The notes: generated by a model not told the origin, from the letters alone. A DNA stretch of 64,000 bases from an uncultured Lachnospiraceae bacterium (GCA_947632515.1 CANRPO010000003.1:18065-82064); one strand, 5' to 3'. Shown: positions 43,307 through 55,607, counted from the stretch's first letter. Numbers and translations are program-made.

Positions 43307-43867
43307 TTGAGTACATTAGCGACACAGATGGTTTTGGCGAGCGCGCAGATGGAGCCGAGACTTTTCGATCTGGACTTTCAGCTGGTGCATGACGCCGTTT
43401 TGATGATCATTGCGGTCTTTGCCCTGTTTTTGATCGCGTCCCATTTTCTGTTCAACCCTGTGAGAGATATGATGCAGAACAGGCAGAACAGGATCAAGAA
43501 CGAACTTGACAGCGCGGCGGCGGATATGGAAGACGCCCGGGCGCTGAAGGCGGAGTACGAGGCTAAGCTGAAAGACATTGACAAAGAGGCCGAGGCCATT
43601 CTGAGCGAGGCGAGGAAGAAGGCGCTTGCCAACGAGAACAAGATCGTATCCGACGCGAAGGAGGAGGCTGCGAGGATCATCGAAAGAGCCGGCGTGGAGG
43701 CGGAGCTTGAGAAGAGCAAGGCAGTCGATGAAGTGAAGCGCGAGATGGTCGTACTGGCCTCCCTGATGGCCGGCAAAGTGGTAAGCGCGGCGATCGACAC
43801 GACCGTTCAGGACAGTTTGGTTGAAGAGACGTTGAAAGAAATAGGTGAGGGCACATGGCTAAGCTAA
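43307..43867 (+). CDS. atpF: ATP synthase subunit b
   Basis: The peripheral stalk subunit: one N-terminal membrane helix (about residues 27-48) and a long charged helix. The start is TTG 43307, supported by AAAGGAGG at 43291-43298; the next ATG at 43328 has no such site. The 186 residues are normal. It overlaps atpH by 13 bp. Confidence 0.93.
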   Translation: MSTLATQMVLASAQMEPRLFDLDFQLVHDAVLMIIAVFALFLIASHFLFNPVRDMMQNRQNRIKNELDSAAADMEDARALKAEYEAKLKDIDKEAEAILSEARKKALANENKIVSDAKEEAARIIERAGVEAELEKSKAVDEVKREMVVLASLMAGKVVSAAIDTTVQDSLVEETLKEIGEGTWLS

Positions 43868-44400
43868 TTTCAAAAACATACGGCGATGCACTGTTTGAAC
43901 TTGCGGTAGAGAATGATAAAGTAGATGTATTGTTAGAGGAAGTTGAACAGCTTAAAAAAGTGCTTTCCGAAAATGAAGAGTTCGGCAGACTGATGAATCA
44001 TCCCAAGATCATTAAGGAGGAGAAGATTCAAGTCGCGAAGAACGTATTTGCAGGAAGGATATCCGAGGAGCTTTTGGGATTTCTAACGATCATCATCTCA
44101 AAAGACCGCTATCGCGATATTGACGCGATCCTCGATTACTTTGTGGCCGAGGTAAAGCGGTATAAGGGGATCGGTGTTGCGACGGTGACTACGGCGGTCC
44201 CGCTCAGGGAAGAGCAGTGCCGGCAAGTGGAGCAGAAATTGCTGGATACGACGCAGTACACGAAGATGGAGATGCATTACTGCCTGGACGAGTCGCTGAT
44301 CGGCGGTATGGTCATCCGTATCGGCGACAGGGTCGTGGACAGCAGTATCAAGACGAAGTTAAGCGAACTGCAAAGAGAATTATTGAAAGTTCAGCTCTGA
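43855..44400 (+). CDS. atpH: ATP synthase subunit delta
   Basis: Joins the F1 head to the peripheral stalk. The 181 residues start MAKLISKTYGDALFELAVEN. The conserved C-terminal part is LIGGMVIRIGDRVVDSSIKTKLSEL. AGGTGAGGG lies just upstream, inside the end of atpF. Confidence 0.94.
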   Translation: MAKLISKTYGDALFELAVENDKVDVLLEEVEQLKKVLSENEEFGRLMNHPKIIKEEKIQVAKNVFAGRISEELLGFLTIIISKDRYRDIDAILDYFVAEVKRYKGIGVATVTTAVPLREEQCRQVEQKLLDTTQYTKMEMHYCLDESLIGGMVIRIGDRVVDSSIKTKLSELQRELLKVQL

Positions 44401-44463
44401 TGAGATCCGACAGGATAAAGTGATGAACTTGCGATTAAAAATTTAGAAGAAAGGTGCGTATGA

Positions 44464-45972
<1,509 letters not shown>

Positions 45973-46000
45973 AAATAAGTAGAAAGAAGAAGGTGACGCT

Positions 46001-46864
46001 ATGGCCTCAATGAGAGACATAAAAAGGCGTAAAGGCAGTATACAGAGTACTCAGCAGATAACCAAAGCCATGAAACTTGTTTCTACCGTTAAACTGCAGA
46101 GAGCAAAACAGCGCGCGGAGCAGTCAAAGGCATACTTCAACTGCATGTATGAGACGGTGACGTCCATGCTGGCGAAGACCGGAGGCTTAAATCATCCCTA
46201 TCTGAAAGCGGGAGATTCAGAGAAGAAGGCTGTCATCGTGATCACTTCCAACAGAGGGCTTGCCGGAGGGTATAACTCCAATGTGGTCAAGCTGGTCACG
46301 ATGGGTGGTTTCAGGAAAGAAGATCTGGAGATCTATGCGATCGGCAAGAAGGGAAAGGATGCGCTGCAGAGACGCGGTTACACGATCCGGGAGGAAAACT
46401 CCGATATTATCGAGGAGCCGTCCTATGTAGATGCCATGGAGATCAGCCGTAAGCTGTTAGAGTCCTATGCGGCCGGGGAGATCGGCGAGATCTATCTCGC
46501 GTATACGGGATTCAAAAATACGGTGGTGCATGTGCCTACGCTGCTCAAACTCCTGCCTGTGGAGACGGCGGAGAACGGCGGGGCGGCGCAGGAGACCGGA
46601 ACCAAAGCGATGATGAATTTTGAGCCGGAGGACGACGAGGCGCTGGACATGATCATTCCGAAATATGTCACCAGCCTGATCTACGGCGGATTAGTGGAGG
46701 CATGCGCCAGTGAGAACGGGGCGAGAATGCAGGCGATGGATTCCGCGACGACGAATGCTGAGGAAATGATAGATCATCTGTCGCTGATGTACAACAGAGC
46801 GCGTCAGGGATCTATCACACAGGAATTAACAGAAATCATTGCAGGTGCAAATGCAATATCATAA
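46001..46864 (+). CDS. atpG: ATP synthase subunit gamma
   Basis: The rotating central shaft of F1, 287 residues. It begins MASMRDIKRRKGSIQSTQQI, with TKAMKLVSTVKLQRA and TSNRGLAGGYNSNV, and ends with the conserved helix SLMYNRARQGSITQELTEI. AAGGTGACG precedes the ATG. Confidence 0.97.
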   Translation: MASMRDIKRRKGSIQSTQQITKAMKLVSTVKLQRAKQRAEQSKAYFNCMYETVTSMLAKTGGLNHPYLKAGDSEKKAVIVITSNRGLAGGYNSNVVKLVTMGGFRKEDLEIYAIGKKGKDALQRRGYTIREENSDIIEEPSYVDAMEISRKLLESYAAGEIGEIYLAYTGFKNTVVHVPTLLKLLPVETAENGGAAQETGTKAMMNFEPEDDEALDMIIPKYVTSLIYGGLVEACASENGARMQAMDSATTNAEEMIDHLSLMYNRARQGSITQELTEIIAGANAIS

Positions 46865-46914
46865 CACAGTTCAGTCGGTTTTGCTGAGCTGTATAAATCA
46901 ACAAACACGAGTGA

Positions 46915-48336
<1,422 letters not shown>

Positions 48337-48366
48337 GGCGGGCGATTTCGTAAGGAGCGGTAGCGT

Positions 48367-48777
48367 ATGGCTGATGATAACAGAAATTTTACATTAAAAA
48401 TCATTACACCGGACAGAGTTTTCTACGAAGATGAGGTATCTATGGTAGAGTTCAACACGGTGGAGGGCGAGGTCGGCATCTATAGGGATCACATACCGAT
48501 GACCATGATCATCGCACCCGGCATCCTGACGATCACCAGAGGCGACGAGGTGAAGGAGGCCGCGCTCCACGCGGGGTTTACCGAGGTTCTGCCGGATAAA
48601 GTGACGATTCTCGCCGAGATCATAGAGTGGCCGTCGGAGATCGACGTGGCGCGTGCCGAGGAGGCGAAATCGCGCGCCGAGGAGAGGATCAGGGAGCACG
48701 CTCCGGGAACGGATATGAACAGGGCGGAGCTGGCCCTGAAACGTGCCGTGGCACGGATCGAAAGCGTGCGGGAATAA
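48367..48777 (+). CDS. atpC: ATP synthase subunit epsilon
   Basis: Regulatory subunit that couples the shaft to the c-ring, 136 residues. The N-terminal beta-sandwich (LKIITPDRVFYEDEVSMVEF, TVEGEVGIYRDHIPM) is followed by a two-helix C-terminal domain (about residues 90-136). It is the last gene of the operon, before a strong terminator. Confidence 0.95.
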   Translation: MADDNRNFTLKIITPDRVFYEDEVSMVEFNTVEGEVGIYRDHIPMTMIIAPGILTITRGDEVKEAALHAGFTEVLPDKVTILAEIIEWPSEIDVARAEEAKSRAEERIREHAPGTDMNRAELALKRAVARIESVRE

Positions 48778-48792
48778 TACAAACAAAGCGAG

Positions 48793-48822
48793 GAGCGGGT
48801 GCACAATCCGCTCCTTTTTTTC
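48793..48822 (+). terminator. Terminator of the ATP synthase operon
   Basis: GGAGCGG (48793-48799) pairs with CCGCTCC (48809-48815), followed by seven T residues. Confidence 0.92.
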
Positions 48823-48857
48823 ATATGATAGGGTAAAAGGCATAAGTTGGTGCGGTT

Positions 48858-49229
48858 ATGAATCAATCCAGAGTATTACCGTTTTATATGGCATATCCGC
48901 TGCCCTTGTACTATCAGCAGGAAGACAGCGTCACCAGGGATTTGGAATATTTACAGCAGATGTATCCGGCACAGGCGAAAAAATATCAGAAGGTCATAGC
49001 GGAAACGCTCGATCGTATCGATTATGAGGGCAGCATGATCTATGACGAATATCCCGATAAATGGCAGATGTACAGATTGACACAGATGATCGCGGACAAA
49101 GTGAAAAACGCGGAAGGGGAATCCTGCGATATGGACGCGGAGCAGCTGAATGAGTTCATACAGGTTCTGCTTTTCTATGAGATCTACAGGAAACGGCACA
49201 CGAATCGCAGCGGAATCTTAAAATTTTAG
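48858..49229 (+). CDS. Unknown small acidic protein
   Basis: Not recognised. The 123 residues are soluble, acidic and rich in tyrosine, with probable helices (DLEYLQQMYPAQAKKYQKVIA). No membrane segment or known motif is visible. The ribosome binding site is weak. It lies after the ATP synthase terminator, about 80 bp before a methyltransferase gene in the same direction. Confidence 0.7.
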   Translation: MNQSRVLPFYMAYPLPLYYQQEDSVTRDLEYLQQMYPAQAKKYQKVIAETLDRIDYEGSMIYDEYPDKWQMYRLTQMIADKVKNAEGESCDMDAEQLNEFIQVLLFYEIYRKRHTNRSGILKF

Positions 49230-49311
49230 TTGTGGTTTTTTTACAATCTTATTAAAATAGTGTCAGAGCGTTATCCTGCGAAGAAGATAACCGTTTATGA
49301 CGAGGTAAGAA

Positions 49312-50490
49312 ATGTACGATGAGCATGCACTGACAACGCTTTTGCGGGAAACCGTGGATGACGGGCTCTACCGGATCATCCTCAGCAATCCCAGACAGCG
49401 GGACGGAGCGTTTAAAATAAAAATAAGGCCTGTTATGATAAAGGGCGCTCTCCTTTTTCAGAAGACGACCTATGAAGGCACACAGGTGTTTCACGACAAT
49501 CAGGAGCGGGAAGAGCTTGTGCGGCAGATCGAGGAACTGCTTGCACAAAATTTCAGGCAATGCGAGATAGAGCACAGGCGATGCGGAGCAGTCGTTATGG
49601 TCAGTAAGAAAGGCAAAGTTACGGTCAGGAAAAAACTGACTCAGAATACCGAATCGGAGACGGAAACGGATCGGAAACCGCAGCTTTCCCATAACAGGGT
49701 CAAAAAGTATATTCTGGAAGAGGGAACGCCGGTTCCGTTTCTGATGGATCTTGGCGTCCAGACGGCAGAAGGAAAAATTGTGCGCGCCCGCTATGACAAA
49801 TTTAAACAGATCAACCGTTTTTTGGAATTTATTGAGGATATTCTGCCAACACTCTCAAAGGAGCGGACCGTGCGCATCGTTGATTTCGGATGCGGAAAAT
49901 CCTATTTGACTTTCGCCATGTACTATTATCTGCATGAGCTGAAAGGGTACGACGTGGACATAACAGGGCTGGACCTGAAAGCGGACGTCATCGCAGACTG
50001 CAGCCGCCTGTGCGAGAAGTACGGTTATGAGAAACTGCGTTTCATACAGGGAGACATCGCGGCGTATGATGGGCAGGATGGGGTGGATATGGTGGTGACG
50101 CTGCACGCGTGCGACACAGCGACGGACTATGCGCTGGACAAGGCGGTCAAGTGGGGCGCGAAAGTTATCCTGTCGGTGCCCTGCTGCCAGCACGAGGTGA
50201 ATCGTCAGATGCACAGCGAAGAGTTGGCGCCGATCCTCAAATACGGCGTCATCAGGGAACGGATGGCGGCGCTTGTCACGGACGCCGTGCGGGCGAATCT
50301 GCTCGATGGGGCCGGATATGAGACAAGCATTCTGGAATTCATAGATATGGAACACACGCCGAAGAATCTTCTGATCCGCGCGGTAAAAAGAGCGGAAACT
50401 GACGAGGACAGAAAACGGGAGACACGGCGGCGGATCGATGCTGTGACAGAATTTTTGCACATTGACCCGACTTTAAAGAGGTTATTATGA
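49312..50490 (+). CDS. SAM-dependent methyltransferase (Methyltransf_32-like)
   Basis: A 392-residue protein. The N-terminal 140 residues are unassigned. The methyltransferase core starts near residue 180 with the SAM motif IVDFGCGKSYLTFAMYYYL, then DITGLDLKADVIADC and VTLHACDTATDYAL. VPCCQHE is a conserved cysteine pair of this family, which includes possible RNA methyltransferases. Its stop overlaps the start of the next gene by 4 bp (ATGA), so the two are translationally coupled. The substrate is unknown. Confidence 0.8.
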   Translation: MYDEHALTTLLRETVDDGLYRIILSNPRQRDGAFKIKIRPVMIKGALLFQKTTYEGTQVFHDNQEREELVRQIEELLAQNFRQCEIEHRRCGAVVMVSKKGKVTVRKKLTQNTESETETDRKPQLSHNRVKKYILEEGTPVPFLMDLGVQTAEGKIVRARYDKFKQINRFLEFIEDILPTLSKERTVRIVDFGCGKSYLTFAMYYYLHELKGYDVDITGLDLKADVIADCSRLCEKYGYEKLRFIQGDIAAYDGQDGVDMVVTLHACDTATDYALDKAVKWGAKVILSVPCCQHEVNRQMHSEELAPILKYGVIRERMAALVTDAVRANLLDGAGYETSILEFIDMEHTPKNLLIRAVKRAETDEDRKRETRRRIDAVTEFLHIDPTLKRLL

Positions 50491-53030
50491 AAAAAGGGAT
50501 CATAAAAGGCGTTTTGCTGGGGCTGATCTTTGCGGTTGCGCTGGCGCTGATCAGCAGGATCATGAACCAGGGGAACACTGATATGACAACTGAGATGAGT
50601 GAGGCGACCTACCCGGTCATGTCCATGTTTGCGGAGGGACATCTCGTCAACAATCTATACGGTTACGCGGAGAGTATGGATACGGCGCATCTGCGGGGAA
50701 CCATACAGCCTGTCGGAAGTGACAGAAAAATTGAGGCGAGATTGGATACTTATGGGAACAGTATCGGCAGCATTGCGTTTGAAGTGCGCAGCATTAACGG
50801 GGAGCGGCTTGTGGAGAGCACTGAGGTGGAGGAGTATGAGCAGAGTGATGCCGCGATCGATTTCAGCATTACGCTGAAGGATCTGATCGACAGCGACACA
50901 GAGTATATGCTCGTCTTTCTTGTGACGCCGGAAGGGCGGTCGCCGATACGCTACTACACACGCATTGTGCTGAGCGATTCGCTGCATGTGCGCGAGAAGT
51001 TGGATTATATTACGGACTTCCACGAGAGAACTTTTGACAAAGAGGCGGCCGCTGAACTGACAAAATATCTCGAGTCCAACGCTGAAGGGGACAATACGAC
51101 GTTTCATAAAGTGACCATACACAGCAGCTTTGACCAGATCACGTGGGGCGATCTGGACGTCGCCGAAATAACGGAACCTGAGCTGTCCATTATGGAACTG
51201 ACCGAGCAGACCGGCGCTTTTTCCATGGAATACCTTGCGGATGTGCGGGATGGGAGCGATGTAAATTATTACAGGGTCAAAGAATACTACCGGGTACGGT
51301 ACACGCCGGACAGAATGTATCTGCTTGACTATGAGCGGACGATGGGACAGATCTTTGACGAGAAAGCGGACGTCTGCGTCAATGATAAGATCATGCTGGG
51401 CATTGTAGGGGAAGATGTGGAGCTTGTGGAAAGCGACGGCGGCAATGTGTTAGCCTTCTCGGTATCCGGTAAGCTGTATAGCTACAATGTGACAGACAAT
51501 AAGCTGATCCGGCTTTTCAGCTTTTACGGCAACATGGATGGATTGTCCGACGCAAGACAGATGTATGACAGGCACGATACCAGAATCCTGTCTGTGGACG
51601 AAACCGGCAACGTGGCCTTTCTCGTGTATGGTTACATGAACAGAGGACGGCATGAGGGCAATGTGGGCGTGGCGGTCTACTATTATAACAGTATGACGAA
51701 TACGGTGGAGGAGATGATCTACATTCCCTGCGATACATCCTATGAATTGCTGGCAACGGATGTTGAACAGCTTTCCTATGTAAACAGGGCGGGGATCTAT
51801 TACTTTATTCTGGATGGCAGCGTATATGCGGTAAATCTAAAGTCCAAATCCAGCCAGATCGTAACCTCCGGGCTGCGGGAGGGCGGATATCAGGTATCCG
51901 CTTCCAACAAGATGCTGGTGTGGCAGAATGGGGAGAACCCCTATGCCGGCGATAGCCTGACACTCATCAATCTCAGTACGCAGAGGCAGACGACGATTCG
52001 GGCGGGAGCGGGAGAATGGATTTCCGTACTTGGCTTTATGGAGGAGGATCTGATCTACGGGTTGGCCAAGAAATCGGATATTGCGGTGAACAATGCGGGG
52101 ACGACCACGTTCCCCATGTATTGTGTCCGCATACAGAGCGATGACGGCGACGTTCTGAAGACCTACAGAAAGGATGGGGTGTATGTGACGGACAGCGCGA
52201 TCGAGGAGAACCAGATCACCTTGTCCCGCGTTGTGTGGAACGAAGAGAGCGGCACTTACGAGCCCACAACAAACGATCAGATCATGAGCACCGAACAGAT
52301 CAAGGAGGGAAACAATCAGCTTAGTTATGTTGTGACCGAGAACTACGAAACCATTTGTCAGATTGATGTAAAAGATGAGATCGACAAGAAAGGACTCAAA
52401 TTTCTGTCACCGAAAGAGGTGCTTTTTGAGGGAAACAGAAATGTGGCGATCAAGAGCGGGGAGCCTGTGGGCGGGCGTTATTATGTATACGGCAAAGACG
52501 GCATAGAGGGGATATACGCCAATGCGGGCGATGCTGTGGATTGCGCTTACCGGACGTCGGGCGCCGTGACGGATGATGAGGGCGAATATATATGGAGACG
52601 AATGATCAGAAGTACCAGGAACCAGATCATGGCGATCACGGAAGAGCAGATGTCGGAGACGGAAAGTTCATTGGCGGTATGTCTCGATACCATACTGAAA
52701 TTTGAGGGAATATCCAGAAATACGGAGCGAATGTTGGAGCGCGGCGAGTCTGTCCTTTCTATTTTGGGATCGGATCTGCAGGATTGTACCGTGCTGGATC
52801 TGTCGGGCTGTACTTTGGATGCGGTTTTGTACTATGTCAATCAGGATATTCCGGTGCTTGCGCTGCTGGATGACGGAAACGCCGTGCTTATCGTTGGATT
52901 TAATGAGCTGAATATCGTCGTCATGGATCCCGTTACGGGCACGCTGTACAAGAAGGGAATGAATGATTCCACCGAGTGGCTGAATGAGAATGGAAACCGA
53001 TTTATCACCTATGTGAGAAAAACAGATTAG
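50487..53030 (+). CDS. Large exported protein of unknown function, C39-like C terminus
   Basis: The 847 residues begin with a single hydrophobic segment (about 4-23, signal or anchor). A long extracytoplasmic region follows; residues about 300-650 look like beta-rich repeats (NVLAFSVSGKLYSYNV, GSVYAVNLKSKSSQIV) of a propeller type. The last 130 residues resemble a C39-like papain fold: a cysteine in SSLAVCLDTILKFEG and the strand pair DDGNAVLIVGFNELNIVVMDP. The histidine of active enzymes (GHxVxVxGY) is replaced by Asn, so it may be a pseudo-enzyme. The family is not known to me. Confidence 0.7.
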   Translation: MKKGIIKGVLLGLIFAVALALISRIMNQGNTDMTTEMSEATYPVMSMFAEGHLVNNLYGYAESMDTAHLRGTIQPVGSDRKIEARLDTYGNSIGSIAFEVRSINGERLVESTEVEEYEQSDAAIDFSITLKDLIDSDTEYMLVFLVTPEGRSPIRYYTRIVLSDSLHVREKLDYITDFHERTFDKEAAAELTKYLESNAEGDNTTFHKVTIHSSFDQITWGDLDVAEITEPELSIMELTEQTGAFSMEYLADVRDGSDVNYYRVKEYYRVRYTPDRMYLLDYERTMGQIFDEKADVCVNDKIMLGIVGEDVELVESDGGNVLAFSVSGKLYSYNVTDNKLIRLFSFYGNMDGLSDARQMYDRHDTRILSVDETGNVAFLVYGYMNRGRHEGNVGVAVYYYNSMTNTVEEMIYIPCDTSYELLATDVEQLSYVNRAGIYYFILDGSVYAVNLKSKSSQIVTSGLREGGYQVSASNKMLVWQNGENPYAGDSLTLINLSTQRQTTIRAGAGEWISVLGFMEEDLIYGLAKKSDIAVNNAGTTTFPMYCVRIQSDDGDVLKTYRKDGVYVTDSAIEENQITLSRVVWNEESGTYEPTTNDQIMSTEQIKEGNNQLSYVVTENYETICQIDVKDEIDKKGLKFLSPKEVLFEGNRNVAIKSGEPVGGRYYVYGKDGIEGIYANAGDAVDCAYRTSGAVTDDEGEYIWRRMIRSTRNQIMAITEEQMSETESSLAVCLDTILKFEGISRNTERMLERGESVLSILGSDLQDCTVLDLSGCTLDAVLYYVNQDIPVLALLDDGNAVLIVGFNELNIVVMDPVTGTLYKKGMNDSTEWLNENGNRFITYVRKTD

Positions 53031-53062
53031 CAGCGATAAGAGACGGAATAGGAGAAAGAGCG

Positions 53063-53722
53063 ATGACCGAAATGGACGCGGTGATTTTCGATATGGACGG
53101 CGTGATCTTCGACAGCGAACGGTTGGTGTTTCAGTGTTGGGAGAAGATAGGAAAAGAATACCGGTTGGAGGGAATGCGAGAGGTTTTTCTGTCCTGCATC
53201 GGCACGAACAGCGCCATGACAAGGAAGATCGTTTTGGATCGCTACGGCGAGGATTTCCCGTACGAAGAGTTTTGCGCAAAATCTTCGCGGCTGTTCCACG
53301 GGATCGTGGACCGTGAAGGTCTGCCCGTGAAGACGGGGGTGCGGGAACTGATCGGTGATCTCGGAAAATGTGGGATCCCGCTGGCGCTTGCCTCATCTAC
53401 CGGACTGGCGGTTGTGACGCGGGAACTGAAACAGGCGGGATTGTATGAATATTTCAGCGTTGTGATGGGCGGCGATCAGTTGAAACACAGCAAGCCGGAG
53501 CCGGACATCTATCTGATGACCTGTGAAAGGCTGGGCGTCCGGCCTGCGTATTCCTATGCCATAGAGGATTCGTATAACGGCATCCGCTCCGCTTACAGCG
53601 CCGGCATGAAACCCATCATGGTTCCCGATATGCTCCCGCCCACAGACGAAATGCGGGATAAGAGCGAAATTATTCTGGACAGCCTGCTTGCGGTCAGGGA
53701 TTGGCTGTCGGCGGCGCGTTGA
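53063..53722 (+). CDS. HAD-superfamily hydrolase (beta-phosphoglucomutase-like)
   Basis: The 219 residues have the HAD motifs: DMDGVIFDSE (catalytic aspartates), LASSTG (motif II), the lysine in KHSKPEPDIYL (motif III) and AIEDSYNGIRSA (motif IV). A helical cap lies between motifs I and II, as in phosphoglucomutase- and phosphatase-type members. The substrate is a small phosphorylated molecule, not defined. GGAGAAAG precedes the ATG. Confidence 0.88.
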   Translation: MTEMDAVIFDMDGVIFDSERLVFQCWEKIGKEYRLEGMREVFLSCIGTNSAMTRKIVLDRYGEDFPYEEFCAKSSRLFHGIVDREGLPVKTGVRELIGDLGKCGIPLALASSTGLAVVTRELKQAGLYEYFSVVMGGDQLKHSKPEPDIYLMTCERLGVRPAYSYAIEDSYNGIRSAYSAGMKPIMVPDMLPPTDEMRDKSEIILDSLLAVRDWLSAAR

Positions 53723-53758
53723 GATTTTCGCACGGTGAAAGTGGGAGATTCCGCCTGT

Positions 53759-54271
53759 TCAGCGGCCGCCGAACAGCGTGCCGCGGTATTTGTCCAGTGC
53801 GAACAGCAGGATCATGCCGAGGATGCCGCAGGAGATCACTTCGCCTGCCCCCACAGTCAGGCAGTAGTAGCCGAAACACTGCAGGACGGACATGCCTTCG
53901 ATCAGCAGGCCGTAACCGTAAATCAGCACCAACGGCACGATGACCGTGTTGGCGATGATCGGGCAGATGGGCGCGCACCATCTGTATCTGCGCAGTGCAT
54001 AGGTGCCTAGGGCGCCCAGCAGGGTGGCGATGCTGCCGAAGACGATGTCCGGCAGCGCGCAGCCTGTCAGGATATTGCTCAGCAGACAGCCTATGAACAG
54101 ACCGGGAATAGCGGCGGGGGTGAAATAAGGCAGGATCGTGAGAGCCTCAGAGAAACGAATCTGCACGGCATAGTTGGCAAGTCCGAAAGCGTTGGCGATG
54201 AAAGTCAGCACAACGTAGATAGCGGCAATCATAGCCGCCTGTGTCAGAAATGATACATTCTTGTTTTTCAT
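53759..54271 (-). CDS. queT: QueT-family queuosine precursor transporter
   Basis: A 170-residue membrane protein with about five helices, the substrate-binding component of an ECF transporter for a queuosine precursor. The family pattern AAMIAAIYVVLTFIANAFG and AVQIRFSEALTILPYFTPAAIPGLFIGC is clear. Its leader carries a probable preQ1 riboswitch, which supports the substrate. The shared ECF energising genes are not in the window. Confidence 0.92.
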   Translation of the reverse strand: MKNKNVSFLTQAAMIAAIYVVLTFIANAFGLANYAVQIRFSEALTILPYFTPAAIPGLFIGCLLSNILTGCALPDIVFGSIATLLGALGTYALRRYRWCAPICPIIANTVIVPLVLIYGYGLLIEGMSVLQCFGYYCLTVGAGEVISCGILGMILLFALDKYRGTLFGGR

Positions 54272-54278
54272 ATTCTTT

Positions 54279-54324
54279 TGTCTCCTTTAGTTTTGTTTTA
54301 CGTGAGGAAGGTCTCGAACTCACG
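54279..54324 (-). promoter_or_regulatory. Probable preQ1-I riboswitch controlling queT
   Basis: On the minus strand CGUGAG pairs with CUCACG around a 12-nt loop. An A-rich tail (UAAAACAAAACUA) then leads into AAGGAG, the ribosome binding site. The loop bases CCUU can pair with AAGG to form the H-type pseudoknot that hides the site when ligand binds. Size, A-rich tail and queT downstream match preQ1-I aptamers; the loop is not the commonest consensus. Confidence 0.6.
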
Positions 54325-54368
54325 GCATTTCCTGAAAACCCGCGAATCTGCGGGAAATCAACGTTTTG

Positions 54369-54397
54369 AGTATAGCACGATAGAAAGAGGAAAGCAA
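54369..54397 (-). promoter_or_regulatory. Promoter for queT
   Basis: On the minus strand TTGCTT, a 17-bp spacer and TATACT (-10 at 54369-54374, -35 at 54392-54397). A small CCCGC/GCGGG hairpin (54339-54354) lies between it and the riboswitch. Confidence 0.7.
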
Positions 54398-54481
54398 GTG
54401 CCGCAAAGAAACGGCTCCGGCATCCGGGCAGATAAGCTGCGACGAATAAGCTGCGCCCACGCCCGCCGTACATAATTGCGC

Positions 54482-54512
54482 TTGACAGAAATAAGCAGGG
54501 GGGGGGTAGAGT
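54482..54512 (+). promoter_or_regulatory. Promoter with a G9 tract in its spacer
   Basis: A perfect TTGACA (54482-54487) and a weaker TAGAGT (54507-54512) are separated by 19 bp, of which nine are a run of G (54498-54506). Loss of two G residues would give the optimal 17-bp spacing. The acyltransferase gene starts about 40 bp downstream. Confidence 0.5.
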
Positions 54513-54549
54513 AGTAAGAGAACGGCTATGGAAAGTGAGGAAATGCGGC

Positions 54550-55593
54550 GTGAATAGAGAGGCGAGATATGATGTTCTGCGTGTTGTGGCAAGTTTTGCC
54601 ATAGTGCTCCTGCATGTGTCAGCGAGTTATTGGAGCGTGGTCGATATATGGGGAGAGCAGTTTAGCGTTATGACGATATATAACAGCCTTACGCGTTTTG
54701 CCGTACCGGTTTTCTTTATGCTGAGCGGCCTTTTCCTGGTCACGCCGAAACGCGCGGACGCCGCTGTCGGGAAACGGGTCCTCAGATTATTGCTCCTGTT
54801 TTACGTGTGGTCCGCGTTCTATGCTTTTCAGGGAGTGGCAGTGGATGCGCTGCGGGGAGCATTTAAGGCACAGACATGGAACGATGCGGTAGAGCGGTTT
54901 ATATTCGGTCATATGCATATGTGGTTCCTCTGGGTGCTCCTCGGATTTTATCTGTTGATCCCGGTTGCGAGGCAGTTGTGCGCAAAGAAGGAAACGGTAC
55001 AGTATTATCTGATCTTGTGGGCTGTGTTTCGCTATCTGATCCCGCTGATCACAGGGACGTTTCATCTGGATACGTTTCAGGCTAAGATCGACAGTCTGGG
55101 CATGGATATTCTGGTCGGCAACTTCGGATATTTTATGCTGGGATATTATCTGAGCATCTTGGATATACGAAAAGAGATCAGGGCGGTCATCTATGCGATG
55201 GGCGTCATTTCGGTCGGGCTGACCGCCTTTTTGACGATCCGTACATGCAGGGCGTCGGGGCTGTATGAGGAGATATGGTTCAGTCCGGCGTCGGTCAATA
55301 TCCTGATCATGAGTACGGCGATCTTCCTGTTTTTCAAATATACGCCGTGCCTTGATAACGTCAGGATCAAACATGCCGGTTTGTGGGCCGTGCTGTCCCG
55401 CTATACGTTTTTTGTCTATATGTTCCATGTGTTTGTCATTGAAAAGCTAAATCTGATCGGTATTACGACCGTCTCTTTCCCGGCTGTCGTTTCCATACCC
55501 GTACTGACGGTATTCACCTTCGCGGTCAGCATGCTTGGCGCTTTTATAGCGGACCATATACCGGTGCTTAGAAAGATCGTCATGCTCCACTAG
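54550..55593 (+). CDS. Acyltransferase 3 family membrane protein
   Basis: A 347-residue membrane protein with about ten helices. The opening ARYDVLRVVASFAIVLLHVSA includes the catalytic histidine of acyltransferase-3 enzymes, which add acetyl or other acyl groups to cell-surface sugars. FFMLSGLFLV and FVYMFHVFVIEKL are also typical. GTG 54550 is preferred because GAGGAAA lies 9 bp upstream; GTG 54535 is in frame but has no site. It ends 14 bp from the convergent abi gene. The acceptor is unknown. Confidence 0.88.
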   Translation: MNREARYDVLRVVASFAIVLLHVSASYWSVVDIWGEQFSVMTIYNSLTRFAVPVFFMLSGLFLVTPKRADAAVGKRVLRLLLLFYVWSAFYAFQGVAVDALRGAFKAQTWNDAVERFIFGHMHMWFLWVLLGFYLLIPVARQLCAKKETVQYYLILWAVFRYLIPLITGTFHLDTFQAKIDSLGMDILVGNFGYFMLGYYLSILDIRKEIRAVIYAMGVISVGLTAFLTIRTCRASGLYEEIWFSPASVNILIMSTAIFLFFKYTPCLDNVRIKHAGLWAVLSRYTFFVYMFHVFVIEKLNLIGITTVSFPAVVSIPVLTVFTFAVSMLGAFIADHIPVLRKIVMLH

Positions 55594-55607
55594 CGTGAGC
55601 GGGCAGC

